64,000 nt of DNA, taken from positions 1-64,000 of the forward strand of contig CAIQWD010000116.1 of NCBI GenBank assembly GCA_903875445.1, in the 5' to 3' direction. Made by a program: the position numbers and the translations under genes. Origin of the DNA: an uncultured delta proteobacterium (lineage in GTDB: Bacteria > Desulfobacterota > Desulfobulbia > Desulfobulbales > Desulfocapsaceae). Shown one piece after another: positions 1 to 9,425 of this stretch; position 1 is the stretch's first letter; each line of letters opens with the position of its first letter. Under the pieces are notes generated by a model that did not search any database, was not told the DNA's origin, and saw only the letters and a list, made by a program, of their open reading frames with translations.

Positions 1-55
1 ATCTGGATTGAACTTCTGGTAGTGTAGCGAGGGGGAATGCTGGTGATTGATCCAT
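1..55 (-). CDS. 5' end of a truncated CDS, unknown product
   Basis: An ATG at 55 on the minus strand opens a frame that stays open to the window edge and begins MDQSPAFPLATLPEVQS. A GGAGG lies about eight bases upstream of the ATG, which is a good ribosome binding site. It follows the small gene 107-289 in the same direction and may be in the same operon as the PP2C response regulator. Eighteen residues are too few to name a family. Confidence 0.5.
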   Translation of the reverse strand, partial: MDQSPAFPLATLPEVQSR

Positions 56-106
56 CGGTAATCCTCCATTGGTTATAAGAAGGGTACCGATTGTAGCAGA
101 TCACTT

Positions 107-289
107 TTATGGTGTCATGGCAGGCTTGCCGAAAAGACACCAGGTATCGAACTTGCTGTCTTGAACTTTATCGCTTGTGGTAAAATCAATCAGAGCGTTC
201 CTGATTTGATCGAGGCCCTCTTTCACCGAGGTCAGCTCACTCACCTTGATAATACATATACGACCTTCGCTTACAGAAATTGCACTCAT
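107..289 (-). CDS. small hypothetical protein (60 aa)
   Basis: The start MSAISVSEGRICIIKVSEL is chosen because AGAGG sits about eight bases upstream; a longer frame from 334 has no comparable site. The protein has one hydrophobic beta-like stretch (GRICIIKV) followed by a likely amphipathic helix. It lies downstream of a response-regulator phosphatase of the RsbU/SpoIIE type, whose partners are often STAS proteins. This protein is shorter than a STAS domain and I cannot assign it to that family. Function unknown. Confidence 0.45.
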   Translation of the reverse strand: MSAISVSEGRICIIKVSELTSVKEGLDQIRNALIDFTTSDKVQDSKFDTWCLFGKPAMTP

Positions 290-438
290 TGATATACCTC
301 TTATCTTTGTTCTCTGCGGGGAGAGAAAGCTCATGAGTTTTTAGGAGCCGTTACAATTGGGTTTATTTTTTACCCATTGCAAACTTTCTTTAGGGTGAAT
401 GCTATCACTTTCCTCCTGCAAATGCCAAACATGAGGTA

Positions 439-1557
439 TTATTTTTTTTCGAATATTATCATTGTCTGATCGTCATCGGGGACCGTATTTCCACAAAATT
501 CCCGGATATCGGCAAGAATTGTATGACGCAAAACTTGACAATGCACGCCGGTTGGCTGTCTTTTCAGGCACCCATATAAACGTTTTTTACCGTAGACCTG
601 TTCATGGCTGTCGGCAATCTCGATAATGCCATCGGTATAAACCACGAGTTTATCCCCCGAGCGGAATCTGAATTTTACCTGTTGATATTCGTTTCTGCAG
701 GTCAAACCGAGGGGCAGACCATCGTTCTCGATTTCGACAATGCCATTTTCCGAAATGAGCATGGGGTAGGGTTGACCGCCATTGCTGACAGTCACTTCAT
801 CACCTTGGAAAATGAGGGAGGAAGCAGCGACAAATCGTCCTACCGGCAGAAGACCGGCGATATCATCATTGAGAACAGTTAAAATTTCTCTCGCCGAAGG
901 GCCGGTTTCGGCAAGTTGCTGCAGAAATCCTATGACCCGCATGGAGATGAGAGCAGCCGGTAGACCATGGCCGCAGCTATCACCGAGGAAAAAGCCTAAT
1001 GCGCCGTTATCCCGCCGATAACAAAAATAAAAATCCCCGGAAATCGCCGCATAGGGCCGGTTGTAGATATCAACTTTCAGTCCGGCGCGGTCGCAGAGAT
1101 TCTCGGCAGTGAGAAAATCCGTGAGGAATTTCTGCTGCATCTTTGCCCCGGCCGCGAGATCCTCCGCCAATCTCTTCTCCAGATAGCGATTGCGGAGCAG
1201 GGTGTTGACCCGGGCAACCATCTCTTCCTCGGCAAAGGGTTTCTTGAGATAATCATTTGCCCCGCAATCAAGTGCTTTAACAACACTCGCCGTCTCCGAT
1301 TTGGCGGTGAGCATGAGTACCGGAATATGGGCAAGGCTAGGGTCTGCTTTAAGGCTTTTGAGCATCTGAAAACCATCCATTACCGGCATCATAATATCAA
1401 GAAGGATCAGATCGGGCTGCTTTTCCTTGGCTAATCTCAATCCATCCCGCCCGTTTTCCGCAAAATGTAAGGGTACATGCATATGCTCAAGATTCAGGGC
1501 ACAGATATCGCGGTTTATTTCATTATCATCGACAACGAGAATACTTGAAATTTCCAT
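439..1557 (-). CDS. response regulator with PP2C-type (SpoIIE/RsbU) phosphatase domain
   Basis: Residues 1-120 form a receiver domain with acidic pair DD at 10-11, phospho-acceptor Asp54 in LILLDIMMP, and the KPF lysine. Residues about 150-372 form a SpoIIE/RsbU-type serine phosphatase, with metal-binding motifs SGDFY, GDSCGHG, YTDGI and a final DDDQT. Such proteins dephosphorylate STAS-domain antagonists in partner-switching cascades when the receiver is phosphorylated. No kinase or STAS partner is visible inside the window; small genes downstream (107-289 and beyond the edge) are candidates. The target pathway is unknown. Confidence 0.93.
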   Translation of the reverse strand: MEISSILVVDDNEINRDICALNLEHMHVPLHFAENGRDGLRLAKEKQPDLILLDIMMPVMDGFQMLKSLKADPSLAHIPVLMLTAKSETASVVKALDCGANDYLKKPFAEEEMVARVNTLLRNRYLEKRLAEDLAAGAKMQQKFLTDFLTAENLCDRAGLKVDIYNRPYAAISGDFYFCYRRDNGALGFFLGDSCGHGLPAALISMRVIGFLQQLAETGPSAREILTVLNDDIAGLLPVGRFVAASSLIFQGDEVTVSNGGQPYPMLISENGIVEIENDGLPLGLTCRNEYQQVKFRFRSGDKLVVYTDGIIEIADSHEQVYGKKRLYGCLKRQPTGVHCQVLRHTILADIREFCGNTVPDDDQTMIIFEKK

Positions 1558-1949
1558 AGTCCCCGAGTGGTGTTGATTGATAGCGTTGACCGATTATCCC
1601 TTGATCCTCGACGATCTTTTGGCAGGTTGAAACCTCCTGAGTGAGTATGTTTTGGCCGGTTGATGTGAGGAGGCTCATGGCAGTTGAAAAGTGTTGAATT
1701 CAAGGCTATCGGGTGTTTGTGTATTGTCTCGTTGATGATGAGCCAATGTCAAGGGAATTGACAATCCTTACCTCCTGTATAAAAAAGCGGTGGGTGTTTG
1801 GAAATCGTCTGTTCCTTTCCCTTCGGGACGGTTTGCAATTTTTCTTTGATTATTGATTATGCCGATCATTTGGGGTATTGAATCTGCTTGAACTGTGGCG
1901 GAGCAAAAATATCTTTTACAGCAGACATGGGTTGAGAAAAGGTGGTTTC
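1558..1949. other. intergenic region between divergent genes
   Basis: This 392-base stretch separates the response regulator (minus) from the cobalamin operon (plus). It holds a palindrome TGTCAA-5-TTGACA at 1747-1763. Its right half could be a -35 box, followed by TATAAA at 1778-1783 with a poor 14-base spacing. I looked for the conserved cobalamin riboswitch B12-box and GCCACTG core and do not see them, so control of the cob operon is not explained by an obvious riboswitch here. Confidence 0.4.
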
Positions 1950-2537
1950 ATGGTCGAAAAGGAAATCTATCTGCTGCGTCATGGCGATACCGGAAAACAG
2001 GGATGCTATCTCGGCGCTACAGATGTACCTCTTTCGGCAAAAGGGCTAGCGCAGGTGCGTGATACCGCCAAAACCTTGCGGCAAAAAAACATCGACAGAG
2101 TATTTTGCAGCCCCATGCTGCGTTGCCGCCAGACTTTTGAACAACTTGAACTTGCAAATCCTTACCGGATCGACGAACTTCTGAAAGAAGTGGATTTCGG
2201 GCGGTGGGAGGGAAAAAGCTTTGCCGAAATAGTCGCAGGTGATGCCGAGGCCGTCGCTGACTGGGCACGCGATCCGGCACAATTTTGTTTTCCGGGTGGA
2301 GAGGCGTTGGTGAATTTTCACAACAGAGTTTCGGCGATCATGAAGATGCTTGGTGAAGACAGCAGCGAACGAATTTTGGTGGTAACCCACGGTGGCGTCA
2401 TCCGCCATCTTCTCTGTCTCTATCTGGCCATCCCAACCGAGAAATATCTTGCCTTTGATGTGCAAACCGGCAGTTACTCGTCCCTCCGTCTCTACTCCGG
2501 TGGAGCGGTTCTCACTGGGATGAACATACGAGGGTGA
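1950..2537 (+). CDS. cobC: alpha-ribazole phosphatase (histidine phosphatase family)
   Basis: This 195-residue histidine phosphatase carries the N-terminal LLRHGDT motif with the catalytic His and a second His in THGGVIRH. The start MVEKEIYLL is preceded by GGTGG; an extension to 1878 lacks a binding site. In cobalamin synthesis CobC removes the phosphate from alpha-ribazole 5'-phosphate or adenosylcobalamin 5'-phosphate. The family is broad, and the assignment rests on position, four bases before cobU, as first gene of a cobalamin operon. Confidence 0.85.
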   Translation: MVEKEIYLLRHGDTGKQGCYLGATDVPLSAKGLAQVRDTAKTLRQKNIDRVFCSPMLRCRQTFEQLELANPYRIDELLKEVDFGRWEGKSFAEIVAGDAEAVADWARDPAQFCFPGGEALVNFHNRVSAIMKMLGEDSSERILVVTHGGVIRHLLCLYLAIPTEKYLAFDVQTGSYSSLRLYSGGAVLTGMNIRG

Positions 2538-2541
2538 GGCG

Positions 2542-3081
2542 ATGGCTAAACTGATACTCATAACCGGGGGAGCGCGGAGCGGCAAGAGTTCACATGCCCT
2601 TGAACTGGCCGAATCCCTTGGCGGCAAGCGGCTTTTTGTCGCCACCTGCCCGAGCATCGACGGAGAAATGAATGAGCGGGTCAGGCGTCATCAGGAAGAG
2701 CGTCAAGGCAGGGGCTGGACAACCGTCGAATGTGAGACGGAATTGGCAACCCTCTTTCCTCTCCAGGCAATGGAATTTGATGTAGTTTTGCTTGACTGTG
2801 TAACTCTTTGGGTGAACAACATTCTCTATAGACATGACCGGTTAGGGGCAAGTATCGATGATCGATCGATCGGCCAACTGTGCAGACAGTGGCTTGCCAA
2901 AACAGTAAATTACCCGGGAACAGTGATTTGCGTGACCAATGAGGTTGGTCTTGGCATTGTCCCCGACAATGCCTTGGCGCGCAAATACCGGGATTTGGTT
3001 GGTACCTGTAATCAGATCATCGGCAAAATGGCAGAAGAGGTTATTTTCGTCAGTTGCGGAATTCCTCTTCATTTGAAATGA
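2542..3081 (+). CDS. cobU: adenosylcobinamide kinase / adenosylcobinamide-phosphate guanylyltransferase
   Basis: This 179-residue protein has the CobU P-loop GGARSGKS near the N-terminus and the conserved VTNEVGLGIVP segment. CobU phosphorylates adenosylcobinamide and then transfers GMP to give adenosylcobinamide-GDP, the activated lower-ligand acceptor. Length matches the family (about 180). Its stop overlaps an ATG (ATGA), but the following cobT more likely starts 21 bases later, at a better ribosome binding site. Confidence 0.95.
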   Translation: MAKLILITGGARSGKSSHALELAESLGGKRLFVATCPSIDGEMNERVRRHQEERQGRGWTTVECETELATLFPLQAMEFDVVLLDCVTLWVNNILYRHDRLGASIDDRSIGQLCRQWLAKTVNYPGTVICVTNEVGLGIVPDNALARKYRDLVGTCNQIIGKMAEEVIFVSCGIPLHLK

Positions 3082-3101
3082 ACAGCAAACAAGGAATGAA
3101 T

Positions 3102-4169
3102 ATGAGTCTCTTGGAACGAACACTGGAAAAAATATATCCACAGGATAGTGCCAGCCGTGACGCCGCGAAAAATCGGCTCGACAACCTGGCACTGCCGCAC
3201 TGGGCCCTTGGCGATTTGATGGATCTGGCGATTGACATTGCCGGAATGACCGGGACGATCACGCCGGTTGTGAAGCGCAAGGCCATCGTTACCATGGCCG
3301 GCGATCATGGCGTGGTCGCCGAAAATGTCAGCAAGTATCCGCAGGAAGTAACCCCGCAGATGGTCTACAATTTCGTTCGCGGGGGCGCCGGCATCAATGC
3401 CCTTGCAGGACAGGCCGGAGCCGAGATCTTCGTGGTCGATATGGGAGTTGCCGCCGATCTCAGGGAACTGGCGGAAGCGAAAAAAATCATCAATAAAAAG
3501 GTCGGCCTCGGTACCGATAATATCGCCGTCGGCCCGGCAATGAGCAAGGCCATGGCCAAACGGGCGATAGAATCGGGAATCGATATCGCCAACGACCTGT
3601 CGGAACGTTTTGATCTTTTTGGCACCGGCGATATGGGCATCGGTAATACCACGCCGTCAACCGCCATTGCCGCCGTGTGCACCGGCAAAAGCGTCGAGGA
3701 GTTGACCGGCCGGGGCACCGGATTGGATGATGCGCAGCTGAGCCATAAGATTGCCGTCATCAAACGGGCACTGGAGGTAAATAAACCGGACCCGAAGGAT
3801 GGCATCGACATCCTCGCCAAGGTCGGTGGCTTTGAGATCGGCGGGATTGCCGGGCTGATCCTCGGTGCGGCCGCCAACCGCAAACCGGTACTGGTGGATG
3901 GCTTTATCTCGACCGCCGGGGCCTTGATCGCCTATAAACTCGAACCTTTCGTCAAAGATTATCTGATTTTCTCGCATCGTTCAGTCGAACCGGGGCACAA
4001 GGCGATGCAGGAGGCGCTCGGCTGCAAGAAACCTCTTCTCGATCTCAATTTCCGCCTGGGCGAGGGGACAGGTGCTGCCGTCGCTATGAATCTGGTGGCT
4101 GGAGCGGTGGCCATCCTGACCCAAGTTGCGACCTTTGCCGAGGCCTCGGTGGCTGAGGCCGACAAATAA
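3102..4169 (+). CDS. cobT: nicotinate-nucleotide--dimethylbenzimidazole phosphoribosyltransferase
   Basis: CobT makes alpha-ribazole 5'-phosphate from nicotinate mononucleotide and a benzimidazole base. The start MSLLERTLEKIYP at 3102 has AAGGA six bases upstream and gives 355 residues, the usual family size. Visible family motifs are AGDHGV near residue 70, GTGDMGIGNTT, and the C-terminal RLGEGTGA containing the probable catalytic Glu. It is fully consistent with neighbouring cobU and cobS, which use its product. Confidence 0.95.
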   Translation: MSLLERTLEKIYPQDSASRDAAKNRLDNLALPHWALGDLMDLAIDIAGMTGTITPVVKRKAIVTMAGDHGVVAENVSKYPQEVTPQMVYNFVRGGAGINALAGQAGAEIFVVDMGVAADLRELAEAKKIINKKVGLGTDNIAVGPAMSKAMAKRAIESGIDIANDLSERFDLFGTGDMGIGNTTPSTAIAAVCTGKSVEELTGRGTGLDDAQLSHKIAVIKRALEVNKPDPKDGIDILAKVGGFEIGGIAGLILGAAANRKPVLVDGFISTAGALIAYKLEPFVKDYLIFSHRSVEPGHKAMQEALGCKKPLLDLNFRLGEGTGAAVAMNLVAGAVAILTQVATFAEASVAEADK

Positions 4170-4179
4170 GCGATTGGCA

Positions 4180-4974
4180 ATGGCGCTCATGACCACCGAC
4201 AGCAACATCTTTATCGTTTTGGCAGTCAGGTTTTGCACGGCGATGCGGTTTCTCACCCTGATTCCGATCTCCTGGCGGGCGGAGGAAGACCCGCAAGAAT
4301 TCTCCAAATGTTTGCTGTTTTTTGCCGTGGTCGGTATGCTTATCGGCGGCATTGGAGCCTCTGGCATTTTCCTCTTGAGCAAGATCTTCCCGCAACCGGT
4401 GGTCATCGCCGTGGGCCTTGCCTACCTTGCCTTTATTTCCGGCTGTCTCCATCTTGACGGACTCTCCGACAGCGCCGATGGGCTGCTCAGCTCCAGGCCA
4501 AAGGAGGATTGCCTGAAAATCATGAAGGACAGTCGGGCCGGGGCAATGGGCATTGTCGTGGTGGTCTTGGTGCTTTTAACCAAATATGCCGCGCTCAGTG
4601 CGATGCCGAAAGAGACCCTCCTGCCGGCATTTTTTTTAATGCCGCTGGCCGGTCGTTGTGCCATTGTGCTCACCATGGCGAGCCTGCCCTATGCCAGAAA
4701 AGAAGGGGGGCTTGGCCTGCTGTTCTACTCCGACGACAGTAAGAAATCGGCGGCCATCGCCTTTCTCTTCCTTTTTTCATTTGTCGTTTTCCTGGCTCTC
4801 GGCCAACTGTTGCCAATTCTTGTTGGCGTTTTGTCCGTAAATTTCCTGTTCAATCGGTGGTGCAAGGCAAAACTCGGAGGGGCTACGGGCGACACCCTGG
4901 GTGCTGTCTGCGAACTCACCGAAATGATTGTGGCCGTTTCCTTGACTTCGTCCATTCCTCTTATTTCCCAGTAA
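4180..4974 (+). CDS. cobS: adenosylcobinamide-GDP ribazoletransferase (cobalamin synthase)
   Basis: This integral membrane enzyme joins adenosylcobinamide-GDP to alpha-ribazole(-phosphate), the last nucleotide-loop step. The family signature HLDGLSDSADGLLSS with several metal-binding Asp residues and KDSRAGAMG are present, with several hydrophobic segments after it. Two in-frame ATGs (4180, 4189) are possible and neither has a strong ribosome binding site, so the start is uncertain by three codons. Length 261-264, near the usual 250. Confidence 0.93.
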   Translation: MALMTTDSNIFIVLAVRFCTAMRFLTLIPISWRAEEDPQEFSKCLLFFAVVGMLIGGIGASGIFLLSKIFPQPVVIAVGLAYLAFISGCLHLDGLSDSADGLLSSRPKEDCLKIMKDSRAGAMGIVVVVLVLLTKYAALSAMPKETLLPAFFLMPLAGRCAIVLTMASLPYARKEGGLGLLFYSDDSKKSAAIAFLFLFSFVVFLALGQLLPILVGVLSVNFLFNRWCKAKLGGATGDTLGAVCELTEMIVAVSLTSSIPLISQ

Positions 4975-4987
4975 TTACTTGAATATT

Positions 4988-7546
4988 ATGCAAAGTTTCG
5001 AACATGGCGGCAATATCCACAAGGTGCTCCGGGAAGCGGCAAACGGGCATGAACAGATCCTTGACTTCAGTGCCAATATCAATCCGATCGGACCACCCGA
5101 ATGGTTTCGCCCGCTCATCAGTAGTCATCTGGAAAACCTTGTTCACTATCCCGACCCGGAGTATGCCGAGTTTATCAAGGCGATTTCCGAACACACTGGT
5201 GTTGCCGGAGACCGGATAGTCGTCGGCAATGGAACAACCGAGCTGTTGTACCTTATTGCCAGGGTACTGCCGGCACAACGGGCCCTTATCCCGGTGCCTT
5301 CCTATGTCGATTATGTCCGGGCGGCAAAGCTCGGGGGCTTGGCGGTAACCACTTTTTCCATGCCGGAAGCGCTTGATTTTGCGCTTGATTGTGCAGCTCT
5401 TGCAACCGCCATCCGTCCCGGAGATCTGGTAATCATTGCAAACCCCAATAATCCGACGGGCAGGAGCGTCGACAGAGATGCCCTTCTCGCCCTGGCTTGC
5501 GATTTTCCGGAAAGTTATTTTCTCCTCGACGAGGCCTTTCTTGATTTCCAGGGACATGACCAATCCTTGGGCGACCGGGCGGCCAATGTCCTGACACTCA
5601 ACTCCATGACTAAATTTTATGGGGTTCCCGGTCTACGTATTGGCTACGCCATACTCCCGCGCCCCGTGGCCCAGCTGGTGCGAGACAACCAGCCACCATG
5701 GACGGTGAACAGCCTGGCGCAGGAATTCGGAATCATGGCCCTCAGGGATCTTGCCTATCAAAACAAAACCAGGGAAATATGCCGCGAACTGCGGCAGGAT
5801 TTAGAAAAGGAACTTGCCGCAGTTCCGCAACTGAAGGTCTATCCCGCATCCGCCAATTATCTGTTTGTGAAAATTCTTGACGGGCGAGAGGCCGCAGATC
5901 TCGCCCGGTTTTGTCTTCAGCGCGGAATCATGATCCGCAATTGCGCCAACTACACCGGACTGGATGGCTCATTTTTTCGCATTGCCGTACGAAACGCCAC
6001 GGAAAACCGGCAGCTGCTCACCGTGTTGCACGACTATTTTCCCAGTAAAAAAGAGAAAAAAGCCGAGAAACGCAAGACCAAATCGATCATGTTCCAGGGA
6101 ACTTGTTCCGATGCAGGAAAATCAATTCTCACCGCCGCCCTCTGTCGAATTCTCTATCAGGACGGACTGCGCGTCGCCCCTTTTAAGGCGCAGAATATGT
6201 CGCTCAACTCCTTTGTCACCCGGCAGGGCCATGAAATGGGGCGGGCCCAGGTGGTTCAAGCCCAGGCGGCAAGACTTGATCCGGACTACCGGATGAATCC
6301 GATCCTGCTCAAGCCAAACTCCGATACCGGCAGCCAGGTTATCGTTTGCGGCAAGCCGGTCGGCAATATGTCGGTCCTTGAGTATAACGCTTATAAACCG
6401 CAGGTCTGGGATTCGGTCTGTAAGAGTTATGATTCGCTGGCCGATGAATTTGATGTCGTCGTCCTGGAAGGTGCCGGTTCCCCCGGCGAGGTAAATCTCA
6501 AGGCCGACGATATCGTCAATATGAAAATGGCCAGATACGCCGAGGCACCGGTCATTCTCGTTGGCGATATCGACCGCGGCGGGGTGTACGCCTCGTTTGT
6601 CGGTATCATGGAGGTGCTTGCTGAGTGGGAACGGCAGCTCGTGGCAGGCTTTCTCGTCAACAAGTTCCGCGGGCAGGCCTCGCTCCTGGCTACGGCCCAT
6701 TCCTATGTCCGTCAGCATACCGGCAGATCGGTTATCGGGGTGCTGCCTTATCTGCCCAATCTTGGTTTGCCGGAGGAAGACTCGGTATCCTTTAAAAAAG
6801 GTGGTTTAAACAGACCGCGGGCAGGGGAGGTCGTGGAGCTTGTCGTCCTCAGTCTGCCCCATATCTCCAACTTCACTGACATTGAACCATTTCTCGACGA
6901 ACCGGACGTCTCTGTTCGGATTGTCGACAGAGTCTCGGAGATTGGCACCCCCCAGGCCATCATCCTTCCCGGCTCAAAAAACGTTATCCACGATCTCCAT
7001 TTTCTGAGATCCGAAGGGTTTCTTGAAAAACTTGCCGAGTGTCGCGACCAGGGTTGTGAAATTGTCGGGATATGCGGGGGATATCAGATGCTCGGGCAGA
7101 TGATCAGGGATCCCTATGGCATTGAATCGACGGATGGTCAGCTGGCCGGTCTCGGCTATTTACCGATGGAAACCATCATCGAACGTGAAAAACAGTTGAT
7201 CAGACAGACGGGGGTGCATCTGGCCTCCGGGACGACGGTTTTCGGTTATGAAATTCACCATGGGATATCGTCTGTCCCAGCCGAGCCCTTGCTCCGCTTC
7301 GCCGATGGAACGACCTGTGGGCTTGCCGGACAGGGCGGACAGATCTGGGGCTGTTATCTGCACGGGATCTTTGACAGCGATGAATTCAGGCGATGGTTTC
7401 TCGACCGTCTGCGAACGTCGGCCGGCTTGCAACCGATCGGCAGGATTCTTGCGCCCTATGACCTTGAAGGCGCTTTTGAACGTCTGGCGGAACAGGTACG
7501 GCAAAATGTCGATATGGATCATATATATGGTCTACTGAAAATATGA
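4988..7546 (+). CDS. cobD-cobQ: fused threonine-phosphate decarboxylase (CobD) and cobyric acid synthase (CobQ)
   Basis: A single 852-residue frame joins two cobalamin enzymes. Residues about 1-355 are a PLP-dependent class I/II aminotransferase-fold decarboxylase with HGGN at the start, NPNNPTG, and the PLP lysine (about residue 209) in SMTKFYG; CobD makes (R)-1-amino-2-propanol phosphate. A charged linker rich in Lys/Glu (about 355-366) leads to CobQ, which amidates adenosylcobyrinic a,c-diamide. Its ATP-binding motif is QGTCSDAGKS, the glutaminase cysteine lies in GICGGYQMLG, and CYLHGIF carries a His. I see no frameshift or internal stop at the junction. ATG 4988 is preferred over the upstream TTG at 4979. 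Confidence 0.95.
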   Translation: MQSFEHGGNIHKVLREAANGHEQILDFSANINPIGPPEWFRPLISSHLENLVHYPDPEYAEFIKAISEHTGVAGDRIVVGNGTTELLYLIARVLPAQRALIPVPSYVDYVRAAKLGGLAVTTFSMPEALDFALDCAALATAIRPGDLVIIANPNNPTGRSVDRDALLALACDFPESYFLLDEAFLDFQGHDQSLGDRAANVLTLNSMTKFYGVPGLRIGYAILPRPVAQLVRDNQPPWTVNSLAQEFGIMALRDLAYQNKTREICRELRQDLEKELAAVPQLKVYPASANYLFVKILDGREAADLARFCLQRGIMIRNCANYTGLDGSFFRIAVRNATENRQLLTVLHDYFPSKKEKKAEKRKTKSIMFQGTCSDAGKSILTAALCRILYQDGLRVAPFKAQNMSLNSFVTRQGHEMGRAQVVQAQAARLDPDYRMNPILLKPNSDTGSQVIVCGKPVGNMSVLEYNAYKPQVWDSVCKSYDSLADEFDVVVLEGAGSPGEVNLKADDIVNMKMARYAEAPVILVGDIDRGGVYASFVGIMEVLAEWERQLVAGFLVNKFRGQASLLATAHSYVRQHTGRSVIGVLPYLPNLGLPEEDSVSFKKGGLNRPRAGEVVELVVLSLPHISNFTDIEPFLDEPDVSVRIVDRVSEIGTPQAIILPGSKNVIHDLHFLRSEGFLEKLAECRDQGCEIVGICGGYQMLGQMIRDPYGIESTDGQLAGLGYLPMETIIEREKQLIRQTGVHLASGTTVFGYEIHHGISSVPAEPLLRFADGTTCGLAGQGGQIWGCYLHGIFDSDEFRRWFLDRLRTSAGLQPIGRILAPYDLEGAFERLAEQVRQNVDMDHIYGLLKI

Positions 7547-8532
7547 CCTATCTTCTGCAGTTGTTGTCGGCAATAGTTCTCGATCTCCTGTTTGGGGATC
7601 CTGCCTGGCTGCCGCATCCGGTGCGCGGCATCGGCAGGTTCATCAGCTGGAGTGAGAAGTGCACGCGAGATCTGTGCACTAACCTCTACCTTGCCGGAAT
7701 TGCAACGGTTTGCATTGTGATTACAGGAACTTGCGGCATTGTTTTGCTGTTATTGCTGGGTGCCGCGGCTCTTTCCCCCTCTTTTGGAGCGATACTTGCC
7801 GTCATCCTTCTTTACACGACCGTGGCGATCAAGGATCTGCTGCGTCACAGCAATGCGGTATATACACAGCTTATGCCGGGCGGCTCTCTTGCCAGGGCTC
7901 GTTCGGCCATCGCCATGATAGTAGGCCGCGATACCAAGGATTTATCCCCGGCTGGGGTTACCAAAGCCTGCATCGAGACGGTGGCGGAAAACATGGTCGA
8001 TGGCGTAACCGCCCCGCTTTTTTGGGCGATACTAGCGAGTTTTGCTGCCCCTTTTGTCGGTTTAAGCCCGATCGGCTGTTCCGCCCTCGGGGCTTTTTTT
8101 TACAAGGCCGTGAATACCATGGATTCAATGATCGGCTATAAAAATGAAAAGTATCTGCATTTTGGCAGAGGTGCCGCAAAGCTCGACGATGCAGTGAATT
8201 TTCTTCCAGCGCGAATAAGCGGCCTGTGCGTAATTATCGCTGCATTTTTTTTGAAATTGGATTACAGGGAGGCGGCGAGGATTTTCCGGCGCGACCGATT
8301 GAACCATTCGAGCCCCAATGCCGGTCATACCGAGGCGGCAACAGCCGGAGCACTTGGCCTTCGCCTGGGCGGGCCATCCTTTTATTTCGGCAAGGTCGTC
8401 GAAAAACCGTATCTTGGCGATGGGACGCGCGAGCCGGTCCCGGAGGATATAACAAATACCAATCGTCTTATGCTGGTCGGGACATTGCTTTTTGTAGTAG
8501 TGTTGATCGGCGTACGGCTTGTCTTTTCGTAA
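7543..8532 (+). CDS. cbiB: adenosylcobinamide-phosphate synthase
   Basis: CbiB is a membrane protein that attaches aminopropanol (phosphate) to adenosylcobyric acid. It thus uses the products of both halves of the upstream cobD-cobQ fusion, with which it overlaps by four bases (ATGA). Family motifs [17 protein letters not shown] at the N-terminus, [10 protein letters not shown] in the middle and [13 protein letters not shown] near residue 250 are visible, between hydrophobic segments. The 329-residue length is normal. Confidence 0.95.
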   Translation: MTYLLQLLSAIVLDLLFGDPAWLPHPVRGIGRFISWSEKCTRDLCTNLYLAGIATVCIVITGTCGIVLLLLLGAAALSPSFGAILAVILLYTTVAIKDLLRHSNAVYTQLMPGGSLARARSAIAMIVGRDTKDLSPAGVTKACIETVAENMVDGVTAPLFWAILASFAAPFVGLSPIGCSALGAFFYKAVNTMDSMIGYKNEKYLHFGRGAAKLDDAVNFLPARISGLCVIIAAFFLKLDYREAARIFRRDRLNHSSPNAGHTEAATAGALGLRLGGPSFYFGKVVEKPYLGDGTREPVPEDITNTNRLMLVGTLLFVVVLIGVRLVFS

Positions 8533-8570
8533 GAGAAAAATATAACTTCAAACTTGAGGGAGAAATACCT

Positions 8571-8984
8571 ATGGAACGGACTTTTGCAATCATCAAACCC
8601 AATGCCTTTGCCGATGGCAACAGTGGAAAAATCATCAGCCGCATTTATCAGGAAGGCTTCACCATCGTCGGCTTGAAAAAGCTTTATCTCAGTAAAGTCG
8701 AGGCGGAAGGCTTTTATTATGTGCATAAAAGCAGGCCGTTTTTCGGCGAGTTGACCGAGTTCATGTCCAGTGGCCCCTGCATCGCCATGGTCCTGGAAGC
8801 GGACAATGCCATCCTGAAGTGGCGGGATCTTATGGGCGCCACCAACCCTGCCCAGGCCGCAGAAGGAACTTTGCGCCGGGAATTCGGTAAATCCCTCGGC
8901 GAAAATGCCACGCACGGCTCGGACGGACCGGAAACGGCTGCTTTCGAAATCGGCTATTTCTTCGCCGGCCTGGAACTTCTGTAA
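8571..8984 (+). CDS. ndk: nucleoside diphosphate kinase
   Basis: This 137-residue protein has the NDK start TFAIIKPNA and the phospho-histidine motif NATHGSD near residue 115. It transfers the gamma-phosphate of ATP to other nucleoside diphosphates. The ATG at 8571 is preceded by GAGGGAG. It starts 38 bases after cbiB and may be transcribed with the cobalamin operon, but there is no functional need for that link beyond nucleotide supply. Confidence 0.96.
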   Translation: MERTFAIIKPNAFADGNSGKIISRIYQEGFTIVGLKKLYLSKVEAEGFYYVHKSRPFFGELTEFMSSGPCIAMVLEADNAILKWRDLMGATNPAQAAEGTLRREFGKSLGENATHGSDGPETAAFEIGYFFAGLELL

Positions 8985-9051
8985 GCGTGCAACTCAGGTC
9001 AATGAGCTATGTTGCAGCACCCCTCTAGAGGGTGCTTGGTATAGAAAGACA

Positions 9052-9096
9052 ATACTCATTTCAGGCACCGGATTACTGTGTATCTGAAATGAGTAT
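9052..9096. repeat. 13-bp perfect inverted repeat
   Basis: Arms at 9052-9064 and 9084-9096 are perfectly complementary, with a 19-base loop. Neither side is followed by a T-run, so it is a poor intrinsic terminator. It could be a remnant of a mobile element end, a REP-like unit or an mRNA 3' stabiliser for ndk. Confidence 0.6.
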
Positions 9097-9394
9097 CCTG
9101 ATAAGGAAAGCCCACACCGCCGATTTTTCCGTGAACGATCTTTCAGGCTGAACCAGTCTGATGCACCTCGCGTTTGTACATTTCCAGGATGTAACCATCG
9201 CACTTCAACAAGTTTTGGTTGCCCAGCCAGTACGTCAACTATTCAAAAAATCGCAGGATTATCTTCGTCTTTTTTTCTGTTATCCTGATGGTTGTATTGA
9301 AAACAAGGAGTTTTTGCCTTCCCATCATTTTGTCTAATGTTTTGCTGTTTTTATGACAGGTAAGTGTCTGTTATTCCGTCGTCGAATCTCATAT

Positions 9395-9425
9395 CATTAG
9401 ACAAAATAATCTATTTTGTCTAATG
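9395..9425. repeat. 31-nt palindrome, copy 1
   Basis: CATTAGACAAAATA, a 3-base spacer, then its exact complement TATTTTGTCTAATG. A close variant lies at 10340-10370 and a half-copy at 9327-9344, so the unit brackets the cassette-borne gene 9504-10265. It could be a protein-binding operator or a recombination-related repeat. Confidence 0.7.

Noticed and set aside
1558-1949. Cobalamin riboswitch upstream of the cob operon
   Set aside because: The conserved B12-box and core motifs are not visible in either strand of the leader.
9017-9035. Terminator of ndk
   Set aside because: The palindrome has no T-run on either side, so intrinsic termination is not supported.
8994-9203. 70-codon minus-strand frame after ndk
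   Set aside because: No ribosome binding site and no recognisable protein; it spans the inverted repeats and is not coding-like.
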